A stretch of DNA of 64,000 bases from CAZPXZ01 sp965221505 (lineage in GTDB: Bacteria > Pseudomonadota > Alphaproteobacteria > Rhodobacterales > CAZPXZ01). Positions 24,751-34,284 of the stretch are shown here, in pieces (position 1 is the stretch's first letter; every line of letters starts with the position of its first letter). Below the pieces are notes generated by a model, which was given only the letters and a program-made list of their open reading frames with translations, was not told the DNA's origin and searched no databases. Made by a program: the position numbers and the translations under genes. The DNA lies in assembly GCA_965221505.1 (NCBI GenBank), contig CBDCSI010000002.1, positions 496,001 through 560,000 of the forward strand. Reading direction: 5' to 3'.

Positions 24751-27700
24751 TCAGGCGGCCTCCGCAGCCTCGACGAACAGCGAAGCGTTGCCGCCGGACG
24801 CCGTGGTATCGGCGCACAAGCTTCGCTCCCAGAAGAACGAAGTGATCGGGGACCGGTCGGTGACCAGCGGAATCAGGGGGCCGGAACGCGTTGCAAGGGC
24901 TGCGCGGAGCGCCCGAAGCTGCCCGGCCTCCCCCCATGCGCAAACTCCGTCGAGCGGCGCCAGTTGCGCGACCCGGTCGAGGTCGGCGATCGCGCCGGAC
25001 AGGCATTCCAGCGCAAATCCCGGCAAGCCGAAGACGTCCGCGCCGGTCAGGGCCACGACCCGGTTGCCGAAGGCGAGAGCCGCCGCGGCCTGCGCGAGGC
25101 CCGCGTCCAGCCCCTCCCCGGCGGGCGGATTGCGCAGGTCGCCGAGGCACAGGATTACTCCTCGCGGATGAACCGTCAGCTGGTTCCGCTCGCCGGTCGG
25201 CCCCGGCAGCTCGATCGCGCCATGCGGAATTGACGCCGCCTCTTCTAGCGCCGTATGCGCGTACTCCTTCGCCGGACCGGACTGCCGGTCCAGCCAGGTC
25301 CGGATTCGCTCGATGCGAGCGGCGGGATCGCCGAAACCGCCGGCCTCGCCATTCTGCCGAAGAAGCGCCGCGGCGATCGCCTTGCCGTCGATTCCAGGTC
25401 TCGGAAGGCCCGCCGCGAACGCCGCCGGAGCCCGAACGCCAGACCGACGACAATGGGGCGCGAGCGTGTAGGGCCCGCCCGCCTTCGGACCGGTACCCGA
25501 AAGGCCCTCCCCGCCGAAGGGCTGCGATCCCACGACGGCGCCGATCTGGTTCCGGTCGAGATAGACGTTGCCGACCTCCGCCCGCCGGGCGATTCGCATC
25601 GCGCGCCGGTCCACGCGGCTCTCCACCGCCATCGTCAACCCGTAGCCGCTCGCGTTGATCCGGTCGACGACCCGATCGAGTTCGCGCGCCGGAAAGGTCG
25701 CGAAGTGAAGGACCGGGCCGAACACTTCCTCCTCCAGCGCCTCGATGCCGGCAAGCCGGATCAGCGCCGGCGCGGCGAAATGTCCGCCGGAAGGCGCGGT
25801 CGCCCGGTGAACCAGGTCGCCCCGTTCGGCATGCCGGCGCACATGGTCTTCGATCGTGCGGCGGGCGTCGTCGTCGATGAGCGGTCCGATGTCCGTCGCC
25901 AGGTCGGCCGGATCGCCGACCGAGAGCGCGTCCATGGCGCCCCGGAGCATCTCGAGCACGCTGTCGGCGCAATCCTCCTGCAGGTACAGCATCCGGAGCG
26001 CCGAACAACGCTGGCCGGCGCTCTGGAACGCGGACGCGACGATATCGTCCACGGCGCGCTCGGGAAGCGCGGTGGAGTCGACGATCATGGCGTTGAGGCC
26101 GCCGGTCTCCGCGACCAGCGGCGCCTCCGGCGGCGCATGCCGCGCCATCGACCGCTCGATCGAGCGCGCGGTCTCGGTGGAGCCGGTGAAGCCCACGCCG
26201 GCAAGGCGCGAATCCCCCACGAGCTTCGCGCCCACGACGGAGCCCGGACCGGGAAGAAACTGCAGCACGTCCCTGGGAACGCCCGCCTCGTGCAGGAGCG
26301 AGACGGCACGTCCGGCGATGAGGCAGGTCTGCTGCGCCGGCTTCGCGAGAACCGCGCACCCCGCCGCCATGGGCGCCGCAACCTGTCCGGTGAAGATCGC
26401 GAGCGGGAAGTTCCAGGGCGAAATCGCAACCCACGCGCCCTCCCGCGCGACGAGTCCCCGGCGCTCGTAGCGGCGCGCCTCGCCGGCGTAGTAGCGAAGG
26501 AAGTCGACCGCCTCCCGGATTTCTCCGACCGTGTCCGGCCAGGTCTTTCCGGCCTCCCGGCAGGCGAGCGACATCAGCTCCGGCGCCCGCCGCTCGTAGA
26601 GTTCTGCGGCCCTCTCCAGGATCGCCGCCCTCTCCGCTGCCGGCCTCGCCGACCACGCGGCTTGCCCGACCAGAGCGGCTTCGAACGCCGCATCGACGTC
26701 GGCCTCGTCCGAAAATGCGACCTCTCCCACCGCCTCCTCGGGCCGGGCGGGATTGAATACCGTACGGGACTTCCGCGGCCGCTCGGTCGGGTGCGCGAGC
26801 GCCGGGCCGGCCCGCCACGAGCGCCGGTCGGACTGGCTTCGTCTCTCCTGCAGCGCATCGGCCGTCGGAAAATCGTCGATGTCCCAGCCGACCGAGTTCC
26901 GGCGCGCCTCGCCGAAGATCTCCGAGGGCGGAATCACCCGCGGATGGGCATAGGCCGGCGCAAACCCCTCCAGCACTCCGACGGGGTCCCGGGCGACTTC
27001 CCCGGCCGGCGTTCCGCTGTCGGCGATCTGCTGCACGAACGAGCTGTTGGCGCCGTTCTCCAGCATGCGACGCACCAGATACGCCAGCAGGTCGTGATAC
27101 TCCCCGACCGGCGCGTAGATGCGATGCCGACGCCCGGACTTCCGGCGTAGGATCTCGTGCAGCGACTCGCCCATGCCGTGAATCCGCTGAAACTCGAAAG
27201 ACGCGTCGGACGGCGCCATGTGCAGGACCGCGGAGAGCGTATGCGCGTTGTGGCTGCCGAACTGCGGATATACCCGGTCCGTCATGCCGAGCAGGCGCTT
27301 GGCGCAGGCGAGGTAGGAGACGTCCGTGGCGGACTTGCGGGTGAAGACGGGAAACCCCTCCAGCCCGAGCACCTGGGCGCGCTTGATCTCCGTGTCCCAA
27401 TACGCCCCCTTCACGAGCCGGACGCAGAAGCGCCGGCCGGCGCGTCCGGCCAGGTCGTACGCGTATTCGAGCACCGGCATGGCGCGCTTTCCGTAGGCCT
27501 GGACGACCATGCCCAGACCTTCCCACCGGCCGAGTTCCTCCCGCGCCAGCACGGCTTCGAACACGTCGAGCGAAAGTTCGAGCCGCTCGGACTCCTCGGC
27601 GTCGACGCTCACCCCGAAGTCCGCCTCCGCCGCAACCGCGCAGATCGCGGCGACCCGGTCCGCCATCTCCGGGACCACCGTCTCGCGCTTGCCCGCCTCG

Positions 27701-28527
27701 TAGCGCGGATGAATCGCGGAGAGCTTGATCGAGATGCCCGAGTTGTCGTGCAGCGCGCCGCGGCGCGTTCGCCCCGCGAGGGCCCGCGCGAGCTCGAGAT
27801 ACCGCTCCATGTGCCGCCGGGCGTCGGCCTCCGTCCGGGCGCCCTCGCCGAGCATGTCGTAGGAATGGGTGTAGCCGCGCGACTCCCAGGACTCGGAGCG
27901 GCGGAAGGAGGACTCGATGTCGCGCCCGTGCACGAACCGGTCCGCCACCAGGCGCATCGCGGCCAGTACCCCGGTGCGGATCGCCGGCCGCGCGACGGGA
28001 CCCAGCCATGCGCCCGCGCCGCCCTCGTTGCCGGCGAGACCCCGCGCCGCCCGGAGGCCGAGCGCCGCCGCCCGGGCGGTCGACTTCGGCGAGCGGCGCT
28101 TCGTCCAGTCGCCGGCGAGAACCTTGTCCGCGATCAGGTCGTCCCGGGTCGCGGCGTCCGGCACCCGAAGCAGCGCCTCCGCCAGACACAAGAGCGCGGT
28201 GCCTTCGTCGGTGGCGATTCCGTAGCGGGACAGGATCGATTCGAGCAGTTGCGGCTGCCGTTCGCGCCGGGCCTCCTCCACGAGCCGGGCGGCGTCTTCG
28301 GAAATCTTCGCCCGCTCCGAAGCGTCGAGGGCGAGGAGGGCAAGGCGGTCCCGCAGGATGTCGGCTTCGTCGGCCAGCCAGGCCTGCCGAATCGCGGTCC
28401 GGTCAGCCGTCCCGATGTGGCAGTCGGACAATCTGGATACTCCGCTAGGTCGCGCACCGCTTGCGTCGGCCGCCGTCCGGTGCGACCCTTGCCCCGGTCG
28501 GCCGTGCGGAACTGATCTGTCCTGCAA
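24751..28527 (-). CDS. putA: Bifunctional proline dehydrogenase / glutamate-semialdehyde dehydrogenase PutA
   Basis: Up to 1258 residues; oxidises proline to P5C (FAD) and P5C to glutamate (NAD+), usually membrane-associated. The PRODH barrel covers roughly residues 160-480, with DNSGISIKLSAIHPRYE, LVKGAYWDTEIKRAQVLGL and FGSHNAHTLSAVL. The ALDH domain follows: ISPWNFPLAIFTGQVAAPMA, VAETGGLNAMIVDSTALPE, and catalytic Cys near 840 in SAGQRCSALRMLYLQ. No ribbon-helix-helix domain precedes PRODH, so this PutA is not its own repressor. The first 30 residues look non-native; TTG in RLSDCHIG is a possible true start. Transcribed away from the TPR gene. Confidence 0.93.
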   Translation of the reverse strand: MQDRSVPHGRPGQGSHRTAADASGARPSGVSRLSDCHIGTADRTAIRQAWLADEADILRDRLALLALDASERAKISEDAARLVEEARRERQPQLLESILSRYGIATDEGTALLCLAEALLRVPDAATRDDLIADKVLAGDWTKRRSPKSTARAAALGLRAARGLAGNEGGAGAWLGPVARPAIRTGVLAAMRLVADRFVHGRDIESSFRRSESWESRGYTHSYDMLGEGARTEADARRHMERYLELARALAGRTRRGALHDNSGISIKLSAIHPRYEAGKRETVVPEMADRVAAICAVAAEADFGVSVDAEESERLELSLDVFEAVLAREELGRWEGLGMVVQAYGKRAMPVLEYAYDLAGRAGRRFCVRLVKGAYWDTEIKRAQVLGLEGFPVFTRKSATDVSYLACAKRLLGMTDRVYPQFGSHNAHTLSAVLHMAPSDASFEFQRIHGMGESLHEILRRKSGRRHRIYAPVGEYHDLLAYLVRRMLENGANSSFVQQIADSGTPAGEVARDPVGVLEGFAPAYAHPRVIPPSEIFGEARRNSVGWDIDDFPTADALQERRSQSDRRSWRAGPALAHPTERPRKSRTVFNPARPEEAVGEVAFSDEADVDAAFEAALVGQAAWSARPAAERAAILERAAELYERRAPELMSLACREAGKTWPDTVGEIREAVDFLRYYAGEARRYERRGLVAREGAWVAISPWNFPLAIFTGQVAAPMAAGCAVLAKPAQQTCLIAGRAVSLLHEAGVPRDVLQFLPGPGSVVGAKLVGDSRLAGVGFTGSTETARSIERSMARHAPPEAPLVAETGGLNAMIVDSTALPERAVDDIVASAFQSAGQRCSALRMLYLQEDCADSVLEMLRGAMDALSVGDPADLATDIGPLIDDDARRTIEDHVRRHAERGDLVHRATAPSGGHFAAPALIRLAGIEALEEEVFGPVLHFATFPARELDRVVDRINASGYGLTMAVESRVDRRAMRIARRAEVGNVYLDRNQIGAVVGSQPFGGEGLSGTGPKAGGPYTLAPHCRRSGVRAPAAFAAGLPRPGIDGKAIAAALLRQNGEAGGFGDPAARIERIRTWLDRQSGPAKEYAHTALEEAASIPHGAIELPGPTGERNQLTVHPRGVILCLGDLRNPPAGEGLDAGLAQAAAALAFGNRVVALTGADVFGLPGFALECLSGAIADLDRVAQLAPLDGVCAWGEAGQLRALRAALATRSGPLIPLVTDRSPITSFFWERSLCADTTASGGNASLFVEAAEAA

Positions 28528-28569
28528 TCATAATTCAATCGGCCGGCGTTCGGCAGAGGAGAACGGACC

Positions 28570-29037
28570 ATGACAAACGGACTGAAGGCCTTCGCGCTCG
28601 GCGTCGCCGCGCTCGTCTGGACCGCCGGGGCAGAGGCCGCCGGCACCGCCGAACCCACGGTCACGGTCGACGCGGCGACGCTCTACGAAGAGGGTGTCGC
28701 CGCGGCGGAGGCCGAGGACTGGACGGAGGCCGTGCTGCTCTTTTCCGAAGCGGCGTCCCTGGATCCGGAGTCGGCCGACGCGCTCAACATGCTGGCCTAC
28801 AGCCAGCGCCATCTCGGCGACGTCGACACCGCGATCCGGAACTACAACCTGGCGCTGGCCCTCGACCCGGATCACGAGGGCGCGAGGGAGTATCTCGGCG
28901 AAGCGCTGCTGACGATCGGGGATCTCGACGGCGCGAAGCAACAGCTCGAGGCGCTGCGCGGCATCTGCCCGGAGGGCTGCGAGGCGCTGGAAGAACTGCA
29001 CGAAGCGATCGAGGCCTTCGAAGCGGCGAATTCCTGA
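28570..29037 (+). CDS. Periplasmic TPR-repeat protein
   Basis: 155 residues from ATG 28570 with GAGGAG upstream. Signal peptide with cleavage near AGAEAAGT (residue 23). Three tetratricopeptide units follow: YEEGVAAAEAEDWTEAVLLF, LNMLAYSQRHLGDVDTAIRN and YLGEALLTIGDLDGAKQQLE. Very acidic. Two cysteines (CPEGC) near residue 135 could form a disulfide in the periplasm. TPR proteins of this size mediate protein contacts; the partner is unknown. It is the only plus-strand gene between putA and parC and may use a promoter shared divergently with putA. Confidence 0.85.
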   Translation: MTNGLKAFALGVAALVWTAGAEAAGTAEPTVTVDAATLYEEGVAAAEAEDWTEAVLLFSEAASLDPESADALNMLAYSQRHLGDVDTAIRNYNLALALDPDHEGAREYLGEALLTIGDLDGAKQQLEALRGICPEGCEALEELHEAIEAFEAANS

Positions 29038-29052
29038 TCCGGGCGAGAGCCG

Positions 29053-31287
29053 TCAGGAGAAGCGAAGCGTCTTCGGAAACCGCGGCGGGATCTTCCGGCC
29101 GGCGCCGGCGCGCTTGCCGACCCAGTCCTCCAGCTTGCGCAGGGTCTGCGTCCGGTTCGCCGGATCCTTCCAGGACAACCCCGCCACCGAGTCGAACACC
29201 CTGGCGTCGGCGAGCTCGCCGTCCCTGATTCTCTGCAGGATCACCCCCCTGCCCCGCGGCTGCACCGGCACCTCCTCCAGGTCGAAGATCAGGAGCTTCC
29301 GGTTGTCGCCGACGCAGGCGACCATGTCTCCGCCGGAGACCGGCGCACAGGCCACGGCGCGCGCCGGCGCCCTGACGTTGAGCGCCTGCTTGCCGCCCTT
29401 CCGACCGGGTGCGGTCAACAGCTCCTCGACCGGCGCCACCAGTCCGCGTCCGTCGCTGGCCGCCAGGAGGTAGCGCTGGCCTTCGCGATAGGCGATCAGG
29501 CTCACCACGTCCTCGTCGTTCGGCAGGTCGATGGCCAGCCGCACCGGCTCGCCCAGCCCCCGCCCGCCGGGAAGCCGGTCGCAGGCGAGCGTATAGAACC
29601 GTCCGTTGGTGCAAAACGCGAGCAGCTTGTCCGTCGTCTCGGCGTGGAGTCGGATCTGTTCCTCGTCGCCGTCCCGAAAGCGAACCTCGGCCCCCTCGTC
29701 GAGATGGCCCCGCATGGCGCGAATGGAGCCGAGCCTCGAATAGATCACCGTGACCGGCTCGCGCTCCACCATGGCCTCGATGGGGACGGGTTCGCTCGCC
29801 GCCGGCGCCTCGGCGATCGCCGTCCGGCGGCCGGACAGCCCCGTCTCCGCAAGGGTCGACCGGAGCGCGCGAATCTGGCCCGCGACCGAGTTCCACTGCA
29901 GGTCTTCCGACGCCAGCAACCGCTCCAGATCCTCCCGCTCGCCGAGCAGCGCCGTGCGCTCCTCCCGGATCGCCATCTCCTCCAGACGCCGGAGATTCCT
30001 GAGCCGCATGTTCAGGATCGCTTCCGCCTGCACGTCGGAGAGCGAGAACTCGGCCGTCATGATTTCCTTCGGACGGTCCTCCGTGCGCAGGATCTCGATG
30101 ATTCGGTCCAGATTGAGGAACGCCTGCAGGTGCCCCTCGAGAATCTCGACGCGGCGGGCGATTCGGTCCAGCCGGTGCCGGGCGCAGCGCAGCAGGACTT
30201 CCCGGCGATGGTCCAGGAAGGCGCGGAGCGCCTCGCGCAGGGAGAGGACGCGGGGCGTCCGCCCGTCGATCAGGACGTTGAGGTTGAGCGGAACGCGGAC
30301 CTCGAGGTCGCTCTGGCGGAACAGCGCTTCCATCACGACGCCGGCGTCCACCTGCCGGCTGCGCGGCTCCAGCACGATGCGCACGCGCTCGTCCGACTCG
30401 TCGCGAATGTCGGCGAGCGGCGGAATCTTCCGGCCCGTGACCAGCTCCGCCAGTCGCTCGACCAGACGCGACTTCTCGACCTGGTAGGGAATCTCGGTGA
30501 CGACGATGCGCCAGGCGCCGCGTCCGGCGTCCTCCCGCTCCCAGCGGGCGCGGAGCCGGAACGCCCCCCGGCCGGCCTCGTACGCCTCCCGGATCGAATC
30601 CGGCGGCTCGACCAGCACGCCGCCGGTCGGAAAGTCCGGGCCGGGAACCAACTCCAGCAGTTTTCTCGAAGTGGCGTTCGGGGCCTTGACCAGATGCAAG
30701 AGCGCGTCGCACAGCTCCAGCGCGTTATGCGGCGGTATCGAGGTCGCCATGCCGACGGCGATGCCCACGGCGCCGTTCGCGAGGAGCGCCGGGAACGCCG
30801 CCGGGAGCACGACGGGCTCGTCCTCCTCGCCGGTGAAGTTCGGCCGGAAGTCGACGGCGTCGTCCTCGATCCCGTCGAGCAGCATCGCCGAGACCGGGGT
30901 GAGCCGGGCCTCGGTGTATCGCATCGCGGCCGCGTTGTCGCCGTCGATATTGCCGAAATTGCCTTGCCCCTCGACCAGCGGATACCGCACGGCGAAGGGC
31001 TGCGCGAGGCGGACCAGCGCGTCGTAGGCGGCGCCGTCGCCGTGCGGGTGGTACTTGCCGATCACGTCGCCGACGATGCGGGCGCATTTCTTGAAGGGCT
31101 GCCCCGGTCGCAGGCGCAATTGGTGCATGGCGAACAGGATTCGCCGCTGCACGGGCTTCATCCCGTCCCGGACGTCCGGTAGCGCCCGGTCGCGGATGGT
31201 CGCTACCGCGAAGGAAAGAAAATTTTCGCTGAGGCTGTCATGGAGGTCGCGCTCCTCCAGCGTCTCGAACTCGAGCGTGGGTTGCAT
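29053..31287 (-). CDS. parC: DNA topoisomerase IV subunit A ParC
   Basis: 744 residues from ATG 31287. ParC cuts DNA in chromosome decatenation with ParE. The catalytic Tyr124 lies in AAAMRYTEARLTP; the gate region is FAVATIRDRALPDVRDGMKPVQRRI. GQGNFGNIDGDN is the alphaproteobacterial form. At the quinolone hot spot (HPHGDGAAYDAL, residues 80-91) Gly stands where E. coli ParC has Ser80, and Asp where it has Glu84. The C-terminal domain has blade-like repeats. parE is not in the window. Divergent from the SDR gene 77 nt away. Confidence 0.95.
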   Translation of the reverse strand: MQPTLEFETLEERDLHDSLSENFLSFAVATIRDRALPDVRDGMKPVQRRILFAMHQLRLRPGQPFKKCARIVGDVIGKYHPHGDGAAYDALVRLAQPFAVRYPLVEGQGNFGNIDGDNAAAMRYTEARLTPVSAMLLDGIEDDAVDFRPNFTGEEDEPVVLPAAFPALLANGAVGIAVGMATSIPPHNALELCDALLHLVKAPNATSRKLLELVPGPDFPTGGVLVEPPDSIREAYEAGRGAFRLRARWEREDAGRGAWRIVVTEIPYQVEKSRLVERLAELVTGRKIPPLADIRDESDERVRIVLEPRSRQVDAGVVMEALFRQSDLEVRVPLNLNVLIDGRTPRVLSLREALRAFLDHRREVLLRCARHRLDRIARRVEILEGHLQAFLNLDRIIEILRTEDRPKEIMTAEFSLSDVQAEAILNMRLRNLRRLEEMAIREERTALLGEREDLERLLASEDLQWNSVAGQIRALRSTLAETGLSGRRTAIAEAPAASEPVPIEAMVEREPVTVIYSRLGSIRAMRGHLDEGAEVRFRDGDEEQIRLHAETTDKLLAFCTNGRFYTLACDRLPGGRGLGEPVRLAIDLPNDEDVVSLIAYREGQRYLLAASDGRGLVAPVEELLTAPGRKGGKQALNVRAPARAVACAPVSGGDMVACVGDNRKLLIFDLEEVPVQPRGRGVILQRIRDGELADARVFDSVAGLSWKDPANRTQTLRKLEDWVGKRAGAGRKIPPRFPKTLRFS

Positions 31288-31364
31288 CGACGCTCCGCAG
31301 GGACTATCGGCAGGGCGGCCCCGGTGGCCGGGGGCGAGAATACAGGCGGGAGGGAACGGCGGCA

Positions 31365-32201
31365 ATGTCGGAGAAGACGCAGAGAACCGTACTGATCACC
31401 GGATGCTCCTCGGGCATCGGCGAGGTTTCCGCCCGGACGCTCCGCGAGCGCGGCTGGCGGGTGTTCGCGACCTGCCGGAAAGAAGCCGATTGCGAACGCC
31501 TGCGGGCGGAGGGACTGGAGAGCTTTCCGCTCGACTACGAGGATCCGGACTCCGTCGCAAAAGGGTTCGAGACCGCGACGGAACGCTGCGACGGTCGCCT
31601 CGACGCGTTGTTCAACAACGGGGCGTACGCGATCCCCGGCATGGTCGAGGACATCACGCCGGCTGCCCTCAGAGCCACCTTCGAGGCCAATTTCTTCGGC
31701 TGGCACGACCTCACGCGCCGCGTGCTCCCCGGCATGCGGGCGCGGGGTTCGGGCCGGATCGTCCAGAACTCGTCGGTGCTCGGCTTCGTGCCGCTTCCGC
31801 TCCGGGGCTCCTACGTCGCGACCAAATACGCCGTCGAGGGCCTGACGGACACGCTCCGGCTCGAGCTCCGGGGCACCGGCGTGCACGCGATCCTGATCGA
31901 GCCCGGCCCGATCGCGACCAAGTTCAACGAGAACGCCATCCGGCAGTTCCACAACTGGATCGACCTCGACGGCACCGACTTCCGGGAGCAGTACGAGCGG
32001 CGCCTCCTGCGGCTGCGTTCCTCGAAGCCGACGCCCGGCACGCTGCCGTCGGAGGCCGTGGCCGCGAAGCTGGTGCATGCGCTGGAGAGCCGGGTCCCGC
32101 GTCCCCGCTACTACGTGACCCGGCCGACCTACCTGCTCGGCGGATTGCGGAGAATCCTCTCTACCCGCGCCCTCGACGCCCTGCTCGCCAAACGCGCGTA
32201 A
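31365..32201 (+). CDS. Short-chain dehydrogenase/reductase
   Basis: 278 residues, ATG 31365 after GGGAGGG. NAD(P)-binding motif TGCSSGIG at residues 12-19, followed by RVFATCRK whose Arg suggests NADPH preference. NNGAYAIPG corresponds to the NNAG motif; catalytic SYVATKYAVEGL with Ser upstream (QNSSVLGF). The longer C-terminal part (ALESRVPRPRYYVTRPTYLL) is typical of the subfamily resembling 17-beta-hydroxysteroid/retinol dehydrogenases in bacteria. No pathway can be assigned. It diverges from parC and is followed by the twin-TM gene. Confidence 0.85.
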   Translation: MSEKTQRTVLITGCSSGIGEVSARTLRERGWRVFATCRKEADCERLRAEGLESFPLDYEDPDSVAKGFETATERCDGRLDALFNNGAYAIPGMVEDITPAALRATFEANFFGWHDLTRRVLPGMRARGSGRIVQNSSVLGFVPLPLRGSYVATKYAVEGLTDTLRLELRGTGVHAILIEPGPIATKFNENAIRQFHNWIDLDGTDFREQYERRLLRLRSSKPTPGTLPSEAVAAKLVHALESRVPRPRYYVTRPTYLLGGLRRILSTRALDALLAKRA

Positions 32202-32358
32202 GCCCGGACGCGCCCCGTCCGGCGATCGTTCGGTAGTATGGAGCCGGATCGGGCAGGACGGCATGCGCGCCCGGAACCGGTCGGCGACCCCGCAGGTCGC
32301 CGGCGCCGCCGCGCAGTCGTCCGGCTGTCGCCGCAGAATTCCAGGGGAGACGCGAGAC

Positions 32359-32541
32359 ATGCAGTGGGTCGCAATCATCGGTCTGCTCGCGGTGCTCGGG
32401 GTGCTGGCGGCGGGCGTCGCCCAGTTCGCCGTCGGCAAGGGTGACCCGCACCGGTCGAACCGTCTCATGCGTTGGCGCGTGCTGGCACAGGCGGCCGCCA
32501 TCCTCCTGGTGCTCGTCGCGCTCGCGATTTCGGCCGCCTGA
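32359..32541 (+). CDS. Twin-transmembrane protein (small, HIG1-like)
   Basis: 60 residues from ATG 32359. Two hydrophobic helices, VAIIGLLAVLGVLAAGVAQF and RVLAQAAAILLVLVALAISA, joined by a polar turn with HRSNRLMRWRVLAQ. The N-x-LMRWRVxxQ pattern is typical of the small twin-transmembrane proteins found in alphaproteobacteria directly upstream of cob(I)alamin adenosyltransferase, as here (24 nt before that gene). The function of the family is not established; a resemblance to HIG1 respiratory-complex proteins is noted. An upstream in-frame extension is Arg/Ser-rich and rejected. Confidence 0.8.
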   Translation: MQWVAIIGLLAVLGVLAAGVAQFAVGKGDPHRSNRLMRWRVLAQAAAILLVLVALAISAA

Positions 32542-32565
32542 TAGGCGCTCCGGAGGAGTCTGCGA

Positions 32566-33132
32566 ATGGTCGTATTGAACCGCATCTATACCGGCCTCGG
32601 CGACGCCGGCGAAACCGCGCTCGGCTCCGGCCTGCGCGTGAAGAAGACGGCGCTCCGGGTCGAGGCCTACGGCACCGTGGACGAGGCGAACGCCGCCCTC
32701 GGACTCGCGCGTGCGCGGGCGGAGGGAGACCTGGCCGAGGCGCTCGCCCGCATCCAGAACGACCTCTTCGATCTCGGCGCCGACCTTTGCGTCCCGCCGG
32801 ACGCGAACCCCGCGTCCAGACCCGCCCTGCGAATCGCGACCTCCCACTTCGAACGCCTCGAGGGCGAAATCGACGAGATGAACCGGGACCTCGCGCCGCT
32901 TCGCTCCTTCGTCTTGCCCGGCGGGAGCGAACTCGCCGCGGCGTTGCATCTGGCGCGAACCGTCGCCCGACGCGCCGAACGCCGCTGCTTCGCCCTCGCC
33001 GAGAGCGAGCCGGTCGGCGCCGAAGCCCTGCGCTACCTCAACCGGCTCTCGGACTGGCTCTTCGTCGCGGCCCGCGTCGCCAACGACAACGGAGCTTCGG
33101 ACGTCCTCTGGGAGCCCGGCGGAAACCTCTGA
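32566..33132 (+). CDS. Cob(I)yrinic acid a,c-diamide / cob(I)alamin adenosyltransferase (PduO type)
   Basis: 188 residues, ATG 32566 after GGAGGAG. Transfers adenosyl from ATP to cobalt to make coenzyme B12. The N-terminal ATP-binding motif is NRIYTGLGDAGETALGSG and KKTALRVEAYGTVDEANAALG follows. FVLPGGSELAAALHLARTVARRAER and RYLNRLSDWLFVAARVAND are the classic C-terminal active-site segments (Asp and Arg). Normal length. Forms an operon with the twin-TM protein. Confidence 0.93.
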   Translation: MVVLNRIYTGLGDAGETALGSGLRVKKTALRVEAYGTVDEANAALGLARARAEGDLAEALARIQNDLFDLGADLCVPPDANPASRPALRIATSHFERLEGEIDEMNRDLAPLRSFVLPGGSELAAALHLARTVARRAERRCFALAESEPVGAEALRYLNRLSDWLFVAARVANDNGASDVLWEPGGNL

Positions 33133-33289
33133 ACTCCGGCGCTCCGGGCGCAACCGGGCCGTCGGTGCCGATACCGCCGGACGGGCGTCGCGCGTCTCCC
33201 GGCTTTCGCTGGCGTCTCGGACCCCGCCGAAGCCGGGTCGGGCGGCGCGGCGCGGACGTCCGCCGGCGAGACTCGACAGGAGTCTTCCC

Positions 33290-34270
33290 ATGAGCGACAG
33301 GGCGCGGGACGGCGCCGCCCGCATTCCCGACTTCGAGAGCGTACTCGAAGCGCGCGAACGGATTTCCCCCATCGTTCACAGGACGCCGGTTCTGACGTCG
33401 CGCGCCCTGGACCGCCTGACCGGCGCCTCCCTGTACTTCAAGTGCGAGAATTTCCAGAAGACGGGCTCCTTCAAGGTGCGCGGAGCGGCGAACGCGGTTC
33501 TCGGACTGTCCGGCGAGCGGGCGGCGAAGGGGGTTGCGACCCACAGCTCCGGCAATCACGGCCTGGCGCTCAGCTTCGCGGCCGGGTTGCGCGGAATTCC
33601 CTGCCGCGTGGCGATGCCCCGCACCGCGCCGGCGGTCAAGCGGCTCGCCGTGGAAGGATACGGAGGCCAGATCGTCGAATGCGAAGCCTCGACCGCATCC
33701 CGCGAGGCGGCGCTCGAACGCGTGTGCGCCGCGACCGAAGCGGAGTTCGTGCATCCCTATGACGACCCCCGCGTCATCGCCGGGCAGGCCACTTGTTCGG
33801 CGGAATTCCTGGAGCAGGCCGGACCGCTCGATATCCTGATCGCGCCCATAGGCGGCGGAGGCATGGTCTCGGGCGCTTGCCTGGCGGTCTCGGCTTGGTC
33901 GCCGGAGACGAGCGTATGGGCGGCCGAGCCGGAGCAGGCGGACGACGCGTTCCGCAGCCTCCGGGCCGGCCGCATCGTCGCGGACGACGCGCCGGAGACC
34001 GTGGCCGACGGATTGAAGGTGCCGTTGCGGGCGTTGACGTGGCACTTCGTGTCGCGCCGCGTGGCCGGCATCCTTACCGTATCGGAATCGGAAATCGTCG
34101 ACGCCATGCGTCTCCTGTGGACGCGAACGAAGCTGGTGGCGGAGCCGTCCTCGGCCGTGCCGCTCGCCGCGATCCTGAAGCGACGGGACGTCTTCGCCGA
34201 CAAGCGGGTCGGGGTCGTCCTGACCGGCGGCAACGTCGACCTCGATCGGCTGCCCTGGATGCGGAACTGA
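33290..34270 (+). CDS. bhcB: PLP-dependent dehydratase, beta-hydroxyaspartate dehydratase-like (BhcB)
   Basis: 326 residues, ATG 33290 after CAGGAG. Fold type II serine/threonine dehydratase: PLP lysine in FKVRGAANA (KTGSFKVRG), substrate loop SSGNHGLALS, phosphate loop IGGGGMVSG. It closely matches what is known of BhcB (PRTAPAVKR, FVHPYDDPRVIAGQATC, AEPEQADDAFRSL, VADGLKVPLRALTWHFV), which removes NH3 from erythro-beta-hydroxyaspartate to iminosuccinate. No C-terminal ACT domain. It lies 14 nt before the BhcC-like aldolase and opposite glcDEF, supporting a glyoxylate role. A general threonine/serine dehydratase is the alternative. Confidence 0.7.
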   Translation: MSDRARDGAARIPDFESVLEARERISPIVHRTPVLTSRALDRLTGASLYFKCENFQKTGSFKVRGAANAVLGLSGERAAKGVATHSSGNHGLALSFAAGLRGIPCRVAMPRTAPAVKRLAVEGYGGQIVECEASTASREAALERVCAATEAEFVHPYDDPRVIAGQATCSAEFLEQAGPLDILIAPIGGGGMVSGACLAVSAWSPETSVWAAEPEQADDAFRSLRAGRIVADDAPETVADGLKVPLRALTWHFVSRRVAGILTVSESEIVDAMRLLWTRTKLVAEPSSAVPLAAILKRRDVFADKRVGVVLTGGNVDLDRLPWMRN

Positions 34271-34284
34271 GAAGGAGCGGGCCC

